This document shows, piece by piece, positions 42,821 through 52,629 of a stretch of DNA of 64,000 bases (positions are counted from its first letter, which is position 1; every line of letters begins with the position of its first letter). The notes beneath the pieces are model-generated. The model saw only the letters and a list, made by a program, of their open reading frames with translations. It ran no database searches and was not told the DNA's origin. The stretch spans positions 25,048,001-25,112,000 of the forward strand of contig JBHGNT010000002.1 in the NCBI GenBank assembly GCA_043228905.1, in the 5' to 3' direction. The translations under genes were made by a program, and so were the position numbers. Source of the stretch: Azolla caroliniana. Its lineage: Eukaryota > Polypodiophyta.

Positions 42821-43584
42821 TGTCGAGGAAATCCTTGCGGATGCGTAGAAGTAGGGCAGGACCGCAGGGGGTCTTGAACCAAGGAATCAAGAAGTGAGGA
42901 GGAAGAGTATGTGGTTTACGTAAGCCCTGAGACCGCTGTTAAGCAGAGAAGGATAGCGAAACGAGAGAGTGTGTGTAAGAGGATCACGTGTAGACACAGG
43001 CGCAGACAGAGATGTTGAGAACAACACGAGTTAGGTAGATAGGTTTTTATTAATCAAAACATGCGCGTAGCACTATGGGGAATTACAACCGGATCAGTGT
43101 CGGTGATAGAGCGTAGAGCTCTGCAGTAGTTAGATGCAAAGGTACGTAGGCATACAGAAGGTCGATCCCTCGATCGGGAGCACTCAGACGTCTGACGCGA
43201 GCAGGGGAAGCGCCTTCCGGTGATACCTCGTAGGACTCCCCGTCCCTTCTTCTCGTTACTTCTTTTCTCCTCTCTTGATTACCTTGTTCTCTCTCGATGA
43301 CATCCCCCAAGACAGTCAAAGGTCGCCCCTTTTATAGCACAAGGAGCAACCGTTACAAAGCATTCATGACCTGTCGTTTTCCCTTCCTAGATTCACTCTC
43401 CTCGTAACTCTCCCTACTTACGCGATGTCTAAATCCCTATTAATGCTTTAACTACCTAGTACACCTCCTTCTACCTATGCCCAATACTTACACTATTTAA
43501 CTCACTAGGGGTATGCACTCGTGCACACCAATGTTCCTGCGCGTTTCACATCGTTTCTACCTATGGCCCGGAATCTTCACGGCA
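42821..43584 (-). repeat. 5' LTR of Gypsy D2 (minus strand)
   Basis: The 764-bp LTR is close to the Gypsy-D LTR in length. On the minus strand it starts TGCCGTGAAG (one change from TGTCGTGAAG) at 43584 and ends CCTCGACA at 42821. The complement of the D-type primer site lies beside it at 42801-42818. The right flank is GCGT. Confidence 0.75.
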
Positions 43585-43797
43585 GCGTGTGAAAACTTTA
43601 GTTGAGTGGAAGCAAGTGTGGCCAATATGCTTTTGGTTCCTTTATATCAAACACATGCTAATATTTTTACAAGGCTAGTATGTGTTGTCTACAAGATGAT
43701 CACACCCATTGACTATTATCATGCATCTCTTCCAACCATTGTTGTTGCACCATTGTAGAACCTTTACAAATTTAAAACTATGTTTAAAATAAAATAA

Positions 43798-43834
<37 letters not shown>

Positions 43835-44529
43835 AAAATCAACTATCAATAGGCACAATTTGAAGCAACAAATTTTGTAAACTTGTATTATAGGCTCGAA
43901 GGCACATTATAGTACAGATGGTATGCAACAAATATATGTGCATCTAAGAGAGCAATATATAGATATAAGTAATAACAATGGCTTGAAGTGGTTCAACAAC
44001 CTTAGTTAACTCAATCAAGGTTGTCTTTAATATGCAAGCTTAACAATCTAACAAGTGTGTGTATACAATATCTATTGCACATTTCCTCAAACACCGACTA
44101 TGTTGTATCATAATCCTAGATGCACATTATAATGTCTATGTGCTGCAACAAATATGTGTTCACTTAAGACAACAAATGTAGATGTAACAATGGCTTGAAG
44201 TGCATCAATAACCATAGTTCACTCTACTAAGGTTGCCTTTTATACGAGGGCGTACTAACCCTAACAAATGTGTGTAATTATTGCATTAACTCCTTGATTG
44301 GGGCATTTTGGAGCTAGTTCACAGAAATGGTTACACGCCTTGTATTTATCTACATAATCAACATTAGCTTTATATCATATCATCTTCAACGGTACTCTTT
44401 TGTAGCATCAATCTAGTTAATCTGACATTACGTTGATGACAACATTTAATAATGCTACTCTATTTTACGAACATGATAGTACATGCCACATGATTGATAA
44501 TGTTGAATAATTGTTCTTGCCCTTCAAGC
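43585..44529. other. Intergenic DNA with TG microsatellite and a diverged tandem repeat
   Basis: No gene is seen. A TG dinucleotide run of about 30 bp is at 43802-43831. Two related blocks, about 43899-44100 and 44117-44290, share GCACATTATA, GCAACAAATAT-like and GGCTTGAAGTG segments at offsets of 212-220 bp, so they are a decayed tandem duplication. Confidence 0.7.
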
Positions 44530-44953
44530 TGTCATGAGATGGCAAGACTCGAACCCATGACCTTATGGTATATGGGTCGAGCTCTTAACCATCTCACCAT
44601 CTATTGTAATTCATAGAATTTTCATTTATGTTTTATTATAAGAAAGTAATGTATATTCCAGATTTCTCTGGAACATTCTAGAAGCTTCAGGATTATTCCT
44701 GAGAACACTATAAAAGAAGGCACTAAGCATTATGTTGAACCAAATTGGTTCAACACCAGTCTTAAGCCTCTTAGTCGATTTGTACTTATCTTTCATATAA
44801 TATAAGAGCTGCTGTCATCATCCTATTTCTCTCTCTCTCTCCTCTTCTCACTTCCTCTCTCTCGGGAATCTTACGCAGTCCCGTCCTCTTAGTACTAATA
44901 GTACTACTCTTCTTAGTACTAATTCCATCTCTGTTTTAGTACTATTCCTGACA
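44530..44953 (+). repeat. 5' LTR of Gypsy-E
   Basis: The 424-bp LTR runs from TGTCATGAGATGG to TTCCTGACA. A tRNA-like module lies at its start. A TATAAAA box is at 44709-44715, and 33 bp downstream lies AAATTGGTTCAA (44742-44753), inside a palindrome GTTGAACCA/TGGTTCAAC. U5 contains four AGTACT palindromes near 44891-44942. Confidence 0.94.
44537..44602 (-). other. tRNA-like module at the start of the Gypsy-E LTR
   Basis: On the minus strand AGATGGT (44602-44596) can pair with GCCATCT (44543-44537) as a 7-bp acceptor-like stem with one G-T. A D-arm-like GAG...CTC with GATGGTTAAGAG and a B-box GGGTTCGAGTC (44556-44546) lie in the right order. The T stem is weak and the anticodon arm does not fold as a normal 5+7+5 arm. 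An identical copy is at 49768-49833 in the 3' LTR. It is tRNA-derived, not a working tRNA gene. Confidence 0.6.
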
Positions 44954-44955
44954 GT

Positions 44956-44967
44956 TTGAACCAATTT
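44956..44967 (+). promoter_or_regulatory. Candidate self-priming site of Gypsy-E
   Basis: TTGAACCAATTT, 2 nt after the 5' LTR, is the exact reverse complement of AAATTGGTTCAA at 44742-44753, which sits where the TATA box predicts the mRNA to start. No TGG-type tRNA complement is present at the LTR boundary. In Tf1 of fission yeast the 5' end of the mRNA folds back and primes reverse transcription in this way. The same mechanism is inferred here. Confidence 0.65.
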
Positions 44968-45022
44968 TTTCCTCTAGCCTACTTGTCACTCTCCCTCATC
45001 CTCCTACCCTTTCCCCTATACT

Positions 45023-46180
45023 ATGGCTACTGTTAGCGCCCAAGAATACCAATCCGTTTTCTCCGAGCTACAGTGCCTAAAAGAAAAGTTTGTTGCCTTG
45101 GAACAAGAAAACCAACGGCTGATAGGGGATCTGCAACAAATCGCTCTAGAAAAACAACAAACGCAACAACAACATGGGGAGTTAGCGTTACGGGTACAAC
45201 AACTCGAAGCAGCGTTGCAACAACAAGGATCCAGTCCCCAAGGATTTCATAAAGAGCCCAAGATTGGACTTCCTGTGAAATTTGATGGAACGCGTTCGCA
45301 ATTTCGGGGATTCCTTAATCAGGTACGCTTAGTCATCCAGATGCATCCTTCCCGATATCCCACTGATGCATCTCGAGTCGGCCTAATAGGCACGCTACTT
45401 AGCGGCTCAGCCTTGGCATGGTTCGCTCCGCTTCTAGAAAAACAATCGTCCTTGCTTAATAACTTTGAAGATTTTATTGGTGAGTTTAAAGCCTGCTTTG
45501 GAGACACCGACAGCATCAGGACGGCGATCAACAAGATCCGGCGATTGCGTCAAGGCGATCGTCCAGCCTCTGCCTACGCGGCGGATTTCCGCCTACTTGC
45601 TTCAGATATACCCTGGGATGATCAAGCACTAATGGAGCAGTTTCGCTATGGCTTGCGAAACGATGTCAAAGATCTACTTCTAACTTTCCCCGAAGAACCA
45701 AAGTCTCTTACGGAGGCAATCAGTCGAGCAGTTCGATGTGACAACCGCCTTTTTGAACGGCGTTCAGAACGTCAATTACAGATACCACGCTCTAGGCCAG
45801 AGCCCACTTACGCCGCAGTCGCGGCTAAACCGTTTGCACGAGACATACCTCAAGCAAATACTTCGACACCGATGGAGATCGATACCATGCGTCGACGCGG
45901 CCCGTTATCGGAAGAAGAAAAGCAACGACGACGTGCCAATCGATTATGCCTTTATTGCGGTGGACCAGGACATATCGCCATCAATTGTCCCCATAGGCCA
46001 AGAAGACAGGTAAATCAAATTGTCGCCTGTACTAAACCTGAGTCAATTCTTCCCTTCGGAGTGTCTGATAGTAGTAATAGTACTAATAGAGTGTCAGATA
46101 GTATTCATAGTACTAATAGCCCAAGTATCTCAAATAAATTTGAAATCCTTAGTCAATTAGATGAAGAGTTAAACGATTGA
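45023..46180 (+). CDS. Gypsy-E Gag (385 aa)
   Basis: ATG 45023 opens a frame to TGA 46178-46180. A Gln-rich coiled coil spans residues about 10-70. The capsid-like region follows, with LPVKFDGTRSQFRGFLNQV near 93-111, ALAWFAPLL near 130 and a ADFRLLASDIPW segment near 188. A zinc knuckle CLYCGGPGHIAINC is near residues 309-322. The capsid pattern (FDGT...FLNQ, then RLLASD...W) is that of the sushi/PEG10 type of Gag. The C-terminal tail is Ser/Asn-rich and is encoded by AGTACTAATAG repeats. The stop lies within the frameshift signal for pol. Confidence 0.93.
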   Translation: MATVSAQEYQSVFSELQCLKEKFVALEQENQRLIGDLQQIALEKQQTQQQHGELALRVQQLEAALQQQGSSPQGFHKEPKIGLPVKFDGTRSQFRGFLNQVRLVIQMHPSRYPTDASRVGLIGTLLSGSALAWFAPLLEKQSSLLNNFEDFIGEFKACFGDTDSIRTAINKIRRLRQGDRPASAYAADFRLLASDIPWDDQALMEQFRYGLRNDVKDLLLTFPEEPKSLTEAISRAVRCDNRLFERRSERQLQIPRSRPEPTYAAVAAKPFARDIPQANTSTPMEIDTMRRRGPLSEEEKQRRRANRLCLYCGGPGHIAINCPHRPRRQVNQIVACTKPESILPFGVSDSSNSTNRVSDSIHSTNSPSISNKFEILSQLDEELND

Positions 46181-46248
46181 GTCCAGCCAAAATAGGAGCC
46201 ATTTGGTTGGACAGCAGCCCTAGATCTGTACAGCCCATTAGTGGTTCC
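46168..46248 (+). promoter_or_regulatory. -1 ribosomal frameshift signal between gag and pol of Gypsy-E
   Basis: The heptamer GTTAAAC (46168-46174) is in the right phase, with gag codons TTA and AAC, 3 nt before the gag stop. After a 6-nt spacer GTCCAGCCAAA (46181-46191) pairs over 11 bp with TTTGGTTGGAC (46202-46212). Loop bases GGAGCCA (46195-46201) can pair with TGGTTCC (46242-46248), giving an H-type pseudoknot with 11-bp and 7-bp stems. The two frames overlap by only 16 nt (46165-46180), and the heptamer lies inside that overlap. GUUAAAC is a known slippery site in arteriviruses. Confidence 0.85.
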
Positions 46249-49200
46249 ATTCCTTCCAAGCAAGTTAGCAATGTGTTCCTAGCCCAAGTCATTGTTAGTA
46301 CTAAAAGTACTCCCCCAGTACCCGTCCTAGCACTTTTAGATTCCGGAGCTAATTCCTGTTTCATGGATCGAAATTTTGCCCAAGCTTCTCAGATATCCTT
46401 AAGAAAACTTCCTTGTCCCGCATCTGTAGTGGTCATTGATGGTCGTCCCATTGCTTCCGGGAATATTGTAGAAGAATCAGAACCCATTCAAGTTGTCCTA
46501 GGTAGTTTTGTGTGTATAATATCGTTTAATATAATTAGTAGTCCAGAGCATCCCATTGTCCTAGGATTACCTTGGCTTGAGTTACATAATCCAGTCATAG
46601 ATTGGAGAACAAGAGAAGTCCGATATCGACCACCCCAAGAATCAACTCGCCGAGTTTCGACCATTTCACTCCATCAACTACGCGAAGAAGGACCCAAGGA
46701 GGCAATGTTCCTATTTTCCATATCAGTACATCCTTCCAACACTATTAAGAAGGACTCCTCAGTACAACTTCCGGCAAAATATCATCCTTATGCCGATGTA
46801 TTTGACAAGGTAAAAGCCGGTACCCTTCCTCATCACCGTCCCTATGACTGTCCCATCGATTTACAACCAGGAACCGAGCCACCATGGGGACCAATTTACA
46901 ACCTGTCACCCACCGAGTTAGAAGTCCTTCGAGCCTACATAGAGGAGAACTTGGCAAGCGGGTTCATCCGTCATTCGAAATCTCCGGCCGGTGCACCCAT
47001 CTTCTTTGTTAAGAAGAAAGATGGCTCACTTCGTCTTGTCGTTGATTACCGCGGATTAAATAAAGTCACCATCCGGAATAGGTATGCACTTCCTCTTATA
47101 TCAAGTCTTTTAGAGCGAGTTAATGGTGCCAAGTTTTTTACTAAAATCGACCTACGCGGAGCGTATAATCTCGTGCGGATCCGACCGGGAGATGAGTGGA
47201 AGACCGCTTTTCGCACGCGGTATGGGCATTTTGAGTATACTGTTATGCCGTTTGGCCTAACCAATGCACCCGCAGTCTTCCAACACATGGCAAATGATAT
47301 ATTCAGAGACCTCTTGGATATCTGTTTGATCATTTATCTGGATGATCTGTTGATCTATTCGAAGACCCAGGAAGAGCACGACTCTCATGTACTATTAGTA
47401 CTAAAGCGACTCTGCGAGAATGGTCTTTATGCCAAGCTAGAAAAATGTAGCTTTGACTGCAAGCAAGTGGAATTTCTAGGCTACGTCATCTCCTCAAAGG
47501 GCATCGCCATGGATCCAGCTAAGATCCAAACTGTACTAGAGTGGCAAATTCCACGGTCGGTACGAGATGTACAATGTTTTCTAGGTTTTGCTAACTTCTA
47601 CCGTAAGTTTATACAGGATTACTCGAAGATTATTTTACCTCTCACACAACTTACGAAGAAGGGCCAAGCATTTCTTTGGTCCATTGAAGCAGATATGGCT
47701 TTTCGGCATCTTAAGAAAGCCTTTACATCAGCACCGATTCTAGCTCATGTGGATACAAGCAAACCATTCATCATGGAGGCCGACGCATCAGATTTCGCCC
47801 TCGGTAGCATCCTTTCTCAACAAGGTGATAAAGAAGAGTTGCATCCGGTGGCTTTCCATTCGCGCAAATTCGATGCCGCAGAAATCAACTACGAAATACA
47901 TGACAAGGAGTTATTAGCCATCGTGGATTCATTTGTACAATGGCGGCATTTCTTAGAGGGCTCTCCACATCAGGTCATTGTCTTCAGCGATCATAAAAAT
48001 CTTGCTTATTTTCAGAACGCTCGCGTACTAAATCGACGGCAAGCTCGGTGGGCGCAATTCCTCACGCGTTTCGACTTCAAAATCACATATCGACCGGGGA
48101 AGCAGCAAGGAAAAGCAGATGCACTATCACGACGTTCATATCTTGCACCTCGTCCTGGTGAAGCAACATTTGATAATCAAAAGCAAGTAATCTTGGGACC
48201 AACACGATTGCACACGACGCGGATTTTTCACACCCCGATGGATTCACGGATTACCGATGACATACGTGCAACCTTGAAGACGGATAGTTTTGCTCAAGAC
48301 ATCCTGGCGCACATTGATACTTCTCGGGCATCCTGTTCTCAGTCTCAACAACCAGGTATTGACTACCGACAATTCGAATATCATGATGGTTTGTTATTCT
48401 TTAAAAAGCGCGTATATGTCCCCGATTGCTCCTGTCGCCTTCAAATTGTCCAACATTGTCACGACACCCATACGGCGGGACATTTCGGTAGTACTAAGAC
48501 GTTGGAGCTAGTGCAGCGATCTTTTTGGTGGCCCCACATGCGCCGTTTTGTCGACGACTACGTTCGGACCTGTGATGCTTGCTGCCGAGCAAAGATGCCA
48601 CGACACCATCCATATGGCTTGTTGGAACCTTTACCAATTCCAAGTAAGCCATGGCAGTCTATTTGTCTTGATTTTATCACAGATCTGCCGGTCTCGAAAG
48701 GGTTCGATGTTATCCTAACCGTCGTCGATCGATATACGAAGATGGCACATTTTGTGCCATGTACTAAAGCCATCACTAGCGAGGAAACCGCCGCTCTTGT
48801 TATGCGTGAGGTTTTTCGGCATCATGGCCTCCCAGACAGTATTATCAGTGACCGAGGCCCGCAATTTGTCTCCAAATTTTGGCAGCATCTCTTCAAGATG
48901 CTCAAGGTCTCCTGCAACCTCTCCTCCGGCTACCATCCTCAGACCGACGGACAGGCGGAACGAACAAACCAAACGCTGGAGCAATATCTCCGGTGTTTCC
49001 TGAGTTATCAACAGGACGATTGGGCCGAGATTCTCCACTTTGCGGAGTTTGCGTATAATAATGCTATTCACTCCTCGACTCGGGTCTCCCCATTTTTCGC
49101 TTATACCGGTTTCCATCCTCGCTGGTCGGTGATCGACACTCCGGAGCTACCTACCAACCCTCGTGCCGAGGATCATTTGGAGAGGCTACGCAAGATCCAG

Positions 49201-49749
49201 ATGGATCTCTCTACTCACCTTCGTCATGCTCAACACACACAAAAGACTTATGCGGATCGTCATCGGATTCCCTCCTCTTTTGCCATCGGAGATCGAGTAT
49301 GGCTCTTACGTCGTCACATCAAGACTACTCGACCGTGCGACAAGTTGGATTATCGACGACTCGGTCCTTTCCGTATTACGGGGAAGATTAATGATGTCAC
49401 CTTCCGCCTTGATCTCCCTCCGCAGCTTCAGATACATCCGGTTTTCCATTGTTCTCTTCTTGAACCTTATAAAGCAAACACCATTCCCGATCGTGTGACA
49501 CCACCGCCGCCCCCACTGGAGTTGGACGCCGGCCCGGAGTATGAAGTTGCTGCCATCCTCGATTCCAAACTTGTTCGCAACAAACTCTATTACTTGGTCG
49601 ATTGGCTCGGTTATAGTCCGAGCGAACGTACTTGGGAACCCGTCGAGAATGTTGCCAATGCACAAGATCTTCTTGCTGATTTCCACCGAAAGTATCCGGA
49701 CAAACCCGGTCCGCAAGTAGCGCTGACTCGTTCCACTCGTCGTCTTTAA
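46175..49749 (+). CDS. Gypsy-E Pol: protease, RT, RNase H, integrase, chromodomain
   Basis: The frame is open from 46165, and its first ATG (at MDRNF) falls after the protease active site, so it must be made by frameshifting. The coordinate given starts after the slippery site. The protease has LLDSGANSCFMD near 46340. RT has IDLRGAYNLVRI (47147), FGLTNAPAVFQHM and YLDDLLIYS (near 47335). RNase H has MEADASDFALG near 47775. Integrase has an HHCC domain (HCHDTHTAGH and CDACC, near 48455-48585), a D-D-E core (LDFITDLPV, ISDRGPQFV, GQAERTNQT), a GPF module (RRLGPFRITGK) and a C-terminal chromodomain (YEVAAILDSK to LVDWLGYSPSERTWEP, near 49540-49680). About 1190 codons are uninterrupted and all catalytic residues seen are present. 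Confidence 0.95.
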
Positions 49750-49760
49750 GGGGGAGATAG
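49748..49760 (+). promoter_or_regulatory. Polypurine tract of Gypsy-E
   Basis: AAGGGGGAGATAG overlaps the pol stop TAA (49747-49749) and directly precedes the 3' LTR. It is the expected plus-strand primer. Confidence 0.88.
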
Positions 49761-50331
49761 TGTCATGAGATGGCAAGACTCGAACCCATGACCTTATGGT
49801 ATATGGGTCGAGCTCTTAACCATCTCACCATCTATTGTAATTCATAGAATATTATTTTCATTTATGTTTTATTATAAGAAAGTAATGTATATTCCAGATT
49901 TCTCTGGAACATTCTAGAAGCTTCAGGATTATTCCTGAGAACACTATAAAAGAAGGCACTAAGCATTATGTTGAACCAAATTGGTTCAACACCAGTCTTA
50001 AGCCTCTTAGTCGATTTGTACTTATCTTTCATATAATATAAGAGCTGCTGTCATCATCCTATTTCTCTCTCTCTCTCCTCTTCTCACTTCCTCTCTCTCG
50101 GGAATCTTACGCAGTCCCGTCCTCTTAGTACTAATAGTACTACTCTTCTTAGTACTAATTCCATCTCTGTTTTAGTACTATAAGAGCTGCTGTCATCATC
50201 CTATTTCTCTCTCTCTCTCCTCTTCTCACTTCCTCTCTCTCGGGAATCTTACGCAGTCCCGTCCTCTTAGTACTAATAGTACTACTCTTCTTAGTACTAA
50301 TTCCATCTCTGTTTTAGTACTATTCCTGACA
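49761..50331 (+). repeat. 3' LTR of Gypsy-E with a 142-bp tandem duplication
   Basis: The 571-bp LTR equals the 5' LTR plus a 5-bp insertion (ATTAT near 49850) and a tandem duplication of 142 bp, units 50041-50182 and 50183-50324. The unit covers the CT-rich tract and the AGTACT palindromes. No single-base differences from the 5' LTR were seen. Confidence 0.93.
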
Positions 50332-50336
50332 CAAGC

Positions 50337-52629
50337 TACCCTCCCTTCATTGATCTTTCAATCTTTTCAGTATTGATTGAGAATATTGATCCACTTACCC
50401 TTCCTCTTCCTTGACCATTACACTTGGTTGCTAAAAAACGAGCCTTAAAGCTCAATAATTAGGGTCTTTAATGTAGTTACGAGGCATAATCTAGGTTGTA
50501 GGCTCTTAATTTGTCATTATCATAATGGGTAAAGTGAAGTTCATTGCCAACTTTCAAATCGACTCTTGAATTTCTCATATTTCCATTCGGTTAAGTTCAC
50601 ACTTTGAATGCATGGGTGAAGTGCGCACTTGACCGAGCTGCACATTTATGGGTTTTTTGAAAATTTTTGGGGTTTTTTGAATTTTTTTAGGGTTTCTTGG
50701 AATTTTTTCCTTTTGTGCTCTACCATATGTTTATTGATTAGAAAAGTGATCGATTAATGTGATATAATTGACCTGAAATGTTTGTGGTTACAACATACTC
50801 TTGTTGGATATCACATTTTCCCGATTCCATTTTACCTTGCCTTTTTGCTAGCTAATCAACTTCCTTGGATATGATAAGATTTTTCCTTGCATTCTTTTCC
50901 TAGTGGCGGGAGGTTTGAGGAATCGTAGTACAGATGGAGATGGAGGAGACAGGAAAAGAGAGAGGAGGAGCAATGGAGAAAGCATAGGCTAGAACAGAAA
51001 GAAAGAAGGAGAAAATTAAGAATGAACGAAGGCAGTGGCGGTGGCAGTGGCTGGAGGAAAGATGGAGAGAAAGAAAGAAAATTAAGAAAGTGAGGGAGGG
51101 AGAGAAAGAAAGAAACAGAATTAAGAATAAATGAATACGGAAAAGGAAAAGGATAATTGGGTTAAGTAGGAAAGTTTATTTCTTTAACGAGAATCAAAAT
51201 TACCGACTCACAGAAACACATACACACATACAACACGTAACACGCACACAGACGCTACGACTGGAGAGACCAATTCTGAAATTTGGTTCTTTTTTTCCTT
51301 GCATTTCTCGTTGTGCATTTCCAGGAGACCCCACCCACCATCACATAACAAATTTAAAATTTTTTTTTTTCTTGGTCAGAAATTCCTTTCTTTTATTGTT
51401 TTTGAATGTTTGGAACCATAGTTTTTATTTCTTTTGATGTAATTTCATCATGAACAATGTAATTTTTTTGATCTAGATTTTGACCTCTATAAAAAGCGCA
51501 CTTAACCGAATGGTTACTGTACATATGCGTACAACTCAACAACATTTTAGGTCTCTTTTTCTTATTTGATTAGTATTCTACTAAGCAAAGGAAACATTTT
51601 TGTCAACTTGTTCAAGAGAACGAGATAATGGTGTTTTATTTAACTCTTGAAATATATACATTTATGTGTACACGAATGCGAGCAATAAAAGCATGCCTAG
51701 TGTAGATGCTAACAACGAGGACTCTAGCAATGCTACAATTTACACTACAATCCAGATAAGTTGTACAAGCACAACTATGTATACTCACCCAAAATGTTGA
51801 CACAATTTCACGTTTTTCAACAGGACTAGATGTTGTGGTAACTTCATCGCAAGTCAATGTTGGCAGTACAAACCCTTTTTTGGGCAACCTAACCATCGAA
51901 GACAAATACTCGTATAATTTTGTCCAGGTTGGCTAGCTTGGTGCCACACATGCACAACATTTTGATGGTGGACCGAGGTGTCACAAGTGGGATGCAAGAT
52001 GATGGTTTGCAAACTCAGTGTCAAGTGAACATGGATTTCTAGTGATACCTATTGGTGCGTGGGTGGATGCGGGTAAATTCTATACATACATACATCCATC
52101 CATCTATCCATATATATTCATACATATATACTATAGTCTATACTGGTATACATATATCGATCCATCCATCCATGCATACAAGACATATGTATAATACACA
52201 AGCATCTATACATACACACACTGTACGCATATACATTCATGCATGTACATATACACACATACACACATTAATGCATGCATAAACACATACACACGCCGCA
52301 TACACACACATACATACGTACATACATACATACATACATACATACATACATACATACAATACATGCATGCACGGATACATATACATACATATACATATAT
52401 AGATAGGGTTTTCGCACTCATTACATTTGAAAGTCTGATCGTGTTGTGAGTTGTGTTTCCCGCTCATTGCCGTTGCCTTTAAAATCCCCCACCCCCCCTC
52501 TCTCTGTGTCTGTCTGTCTGTCTTCAATCATTGTCATCCTCCATTGATCCTTTCTTCTACAGATCGATTTGCAGACTCAACGCATATACTCACATAATCG
52601 ACGGATCCGACAGACCTAGAGAAGTAAGG
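50337..52629. other. Intergenic DNA upstream of the EHD gene, with microsatellites
   Basis: No gene is seen. T-rich runs with GGGTTTTTTGAA-like repeats are at about 50650-50710, GA-rich sequence at 50930-51120, a T10-11 tract near 51360, and a long imperfect CATA/TACA repeat at about 52080-52400. CT and TCTG repeats lie at 52496-52521, close to the EHD start. The last part should hold the EHD promoter and 5' UTR, but no clear TATA box was identified. Confidence 0.7.

Larger units (their letters stand above)
44530..50331 (+). mobile_element. Full-length chromodomain Gypsy-E element, Tf1/sushi-like
   Basis: The 5802-bp element is flanked by the 5-bp duplication CAAGC (44525-44529 and 50332-50336). 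Two uninterrupted frames encode gag and pol, pol being in the -1 frame. The LTRs show no single-base differences by eye, only a 5-bp insertion and a 142-bp tandem duplication in the 3' LTR, so insertion is very recent. Gag and RT sequences resemble the Tf1/sushi group of chromoviruses from fungi and vertebrates more than standard plant chromoviruses; that judgement is from memory of the families. Confidence 0.94.

Noticed and set aside
23202-43584. Endogenous pararetrovirus (Caulimoviridae)
   Set aside because: All blocks have LTRs, target duplications or integrase; no movement-protein or pararetrovirus coat region is seen.
44537-44602. A functional tRNA gene on the minus strand
   Set aside because: The acceptor-like stem and boxes are present, but the anticodon arm and T stem do not fold normally, and the copy is repeated exactly in the other LTR, so it is part of the element.
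52052-52527. Short open frames on both strands rich in Tyr, Cys, His and Ile
   Set aside because: They are translations of the CATA/TACA microsatellite and have no start context or homology.
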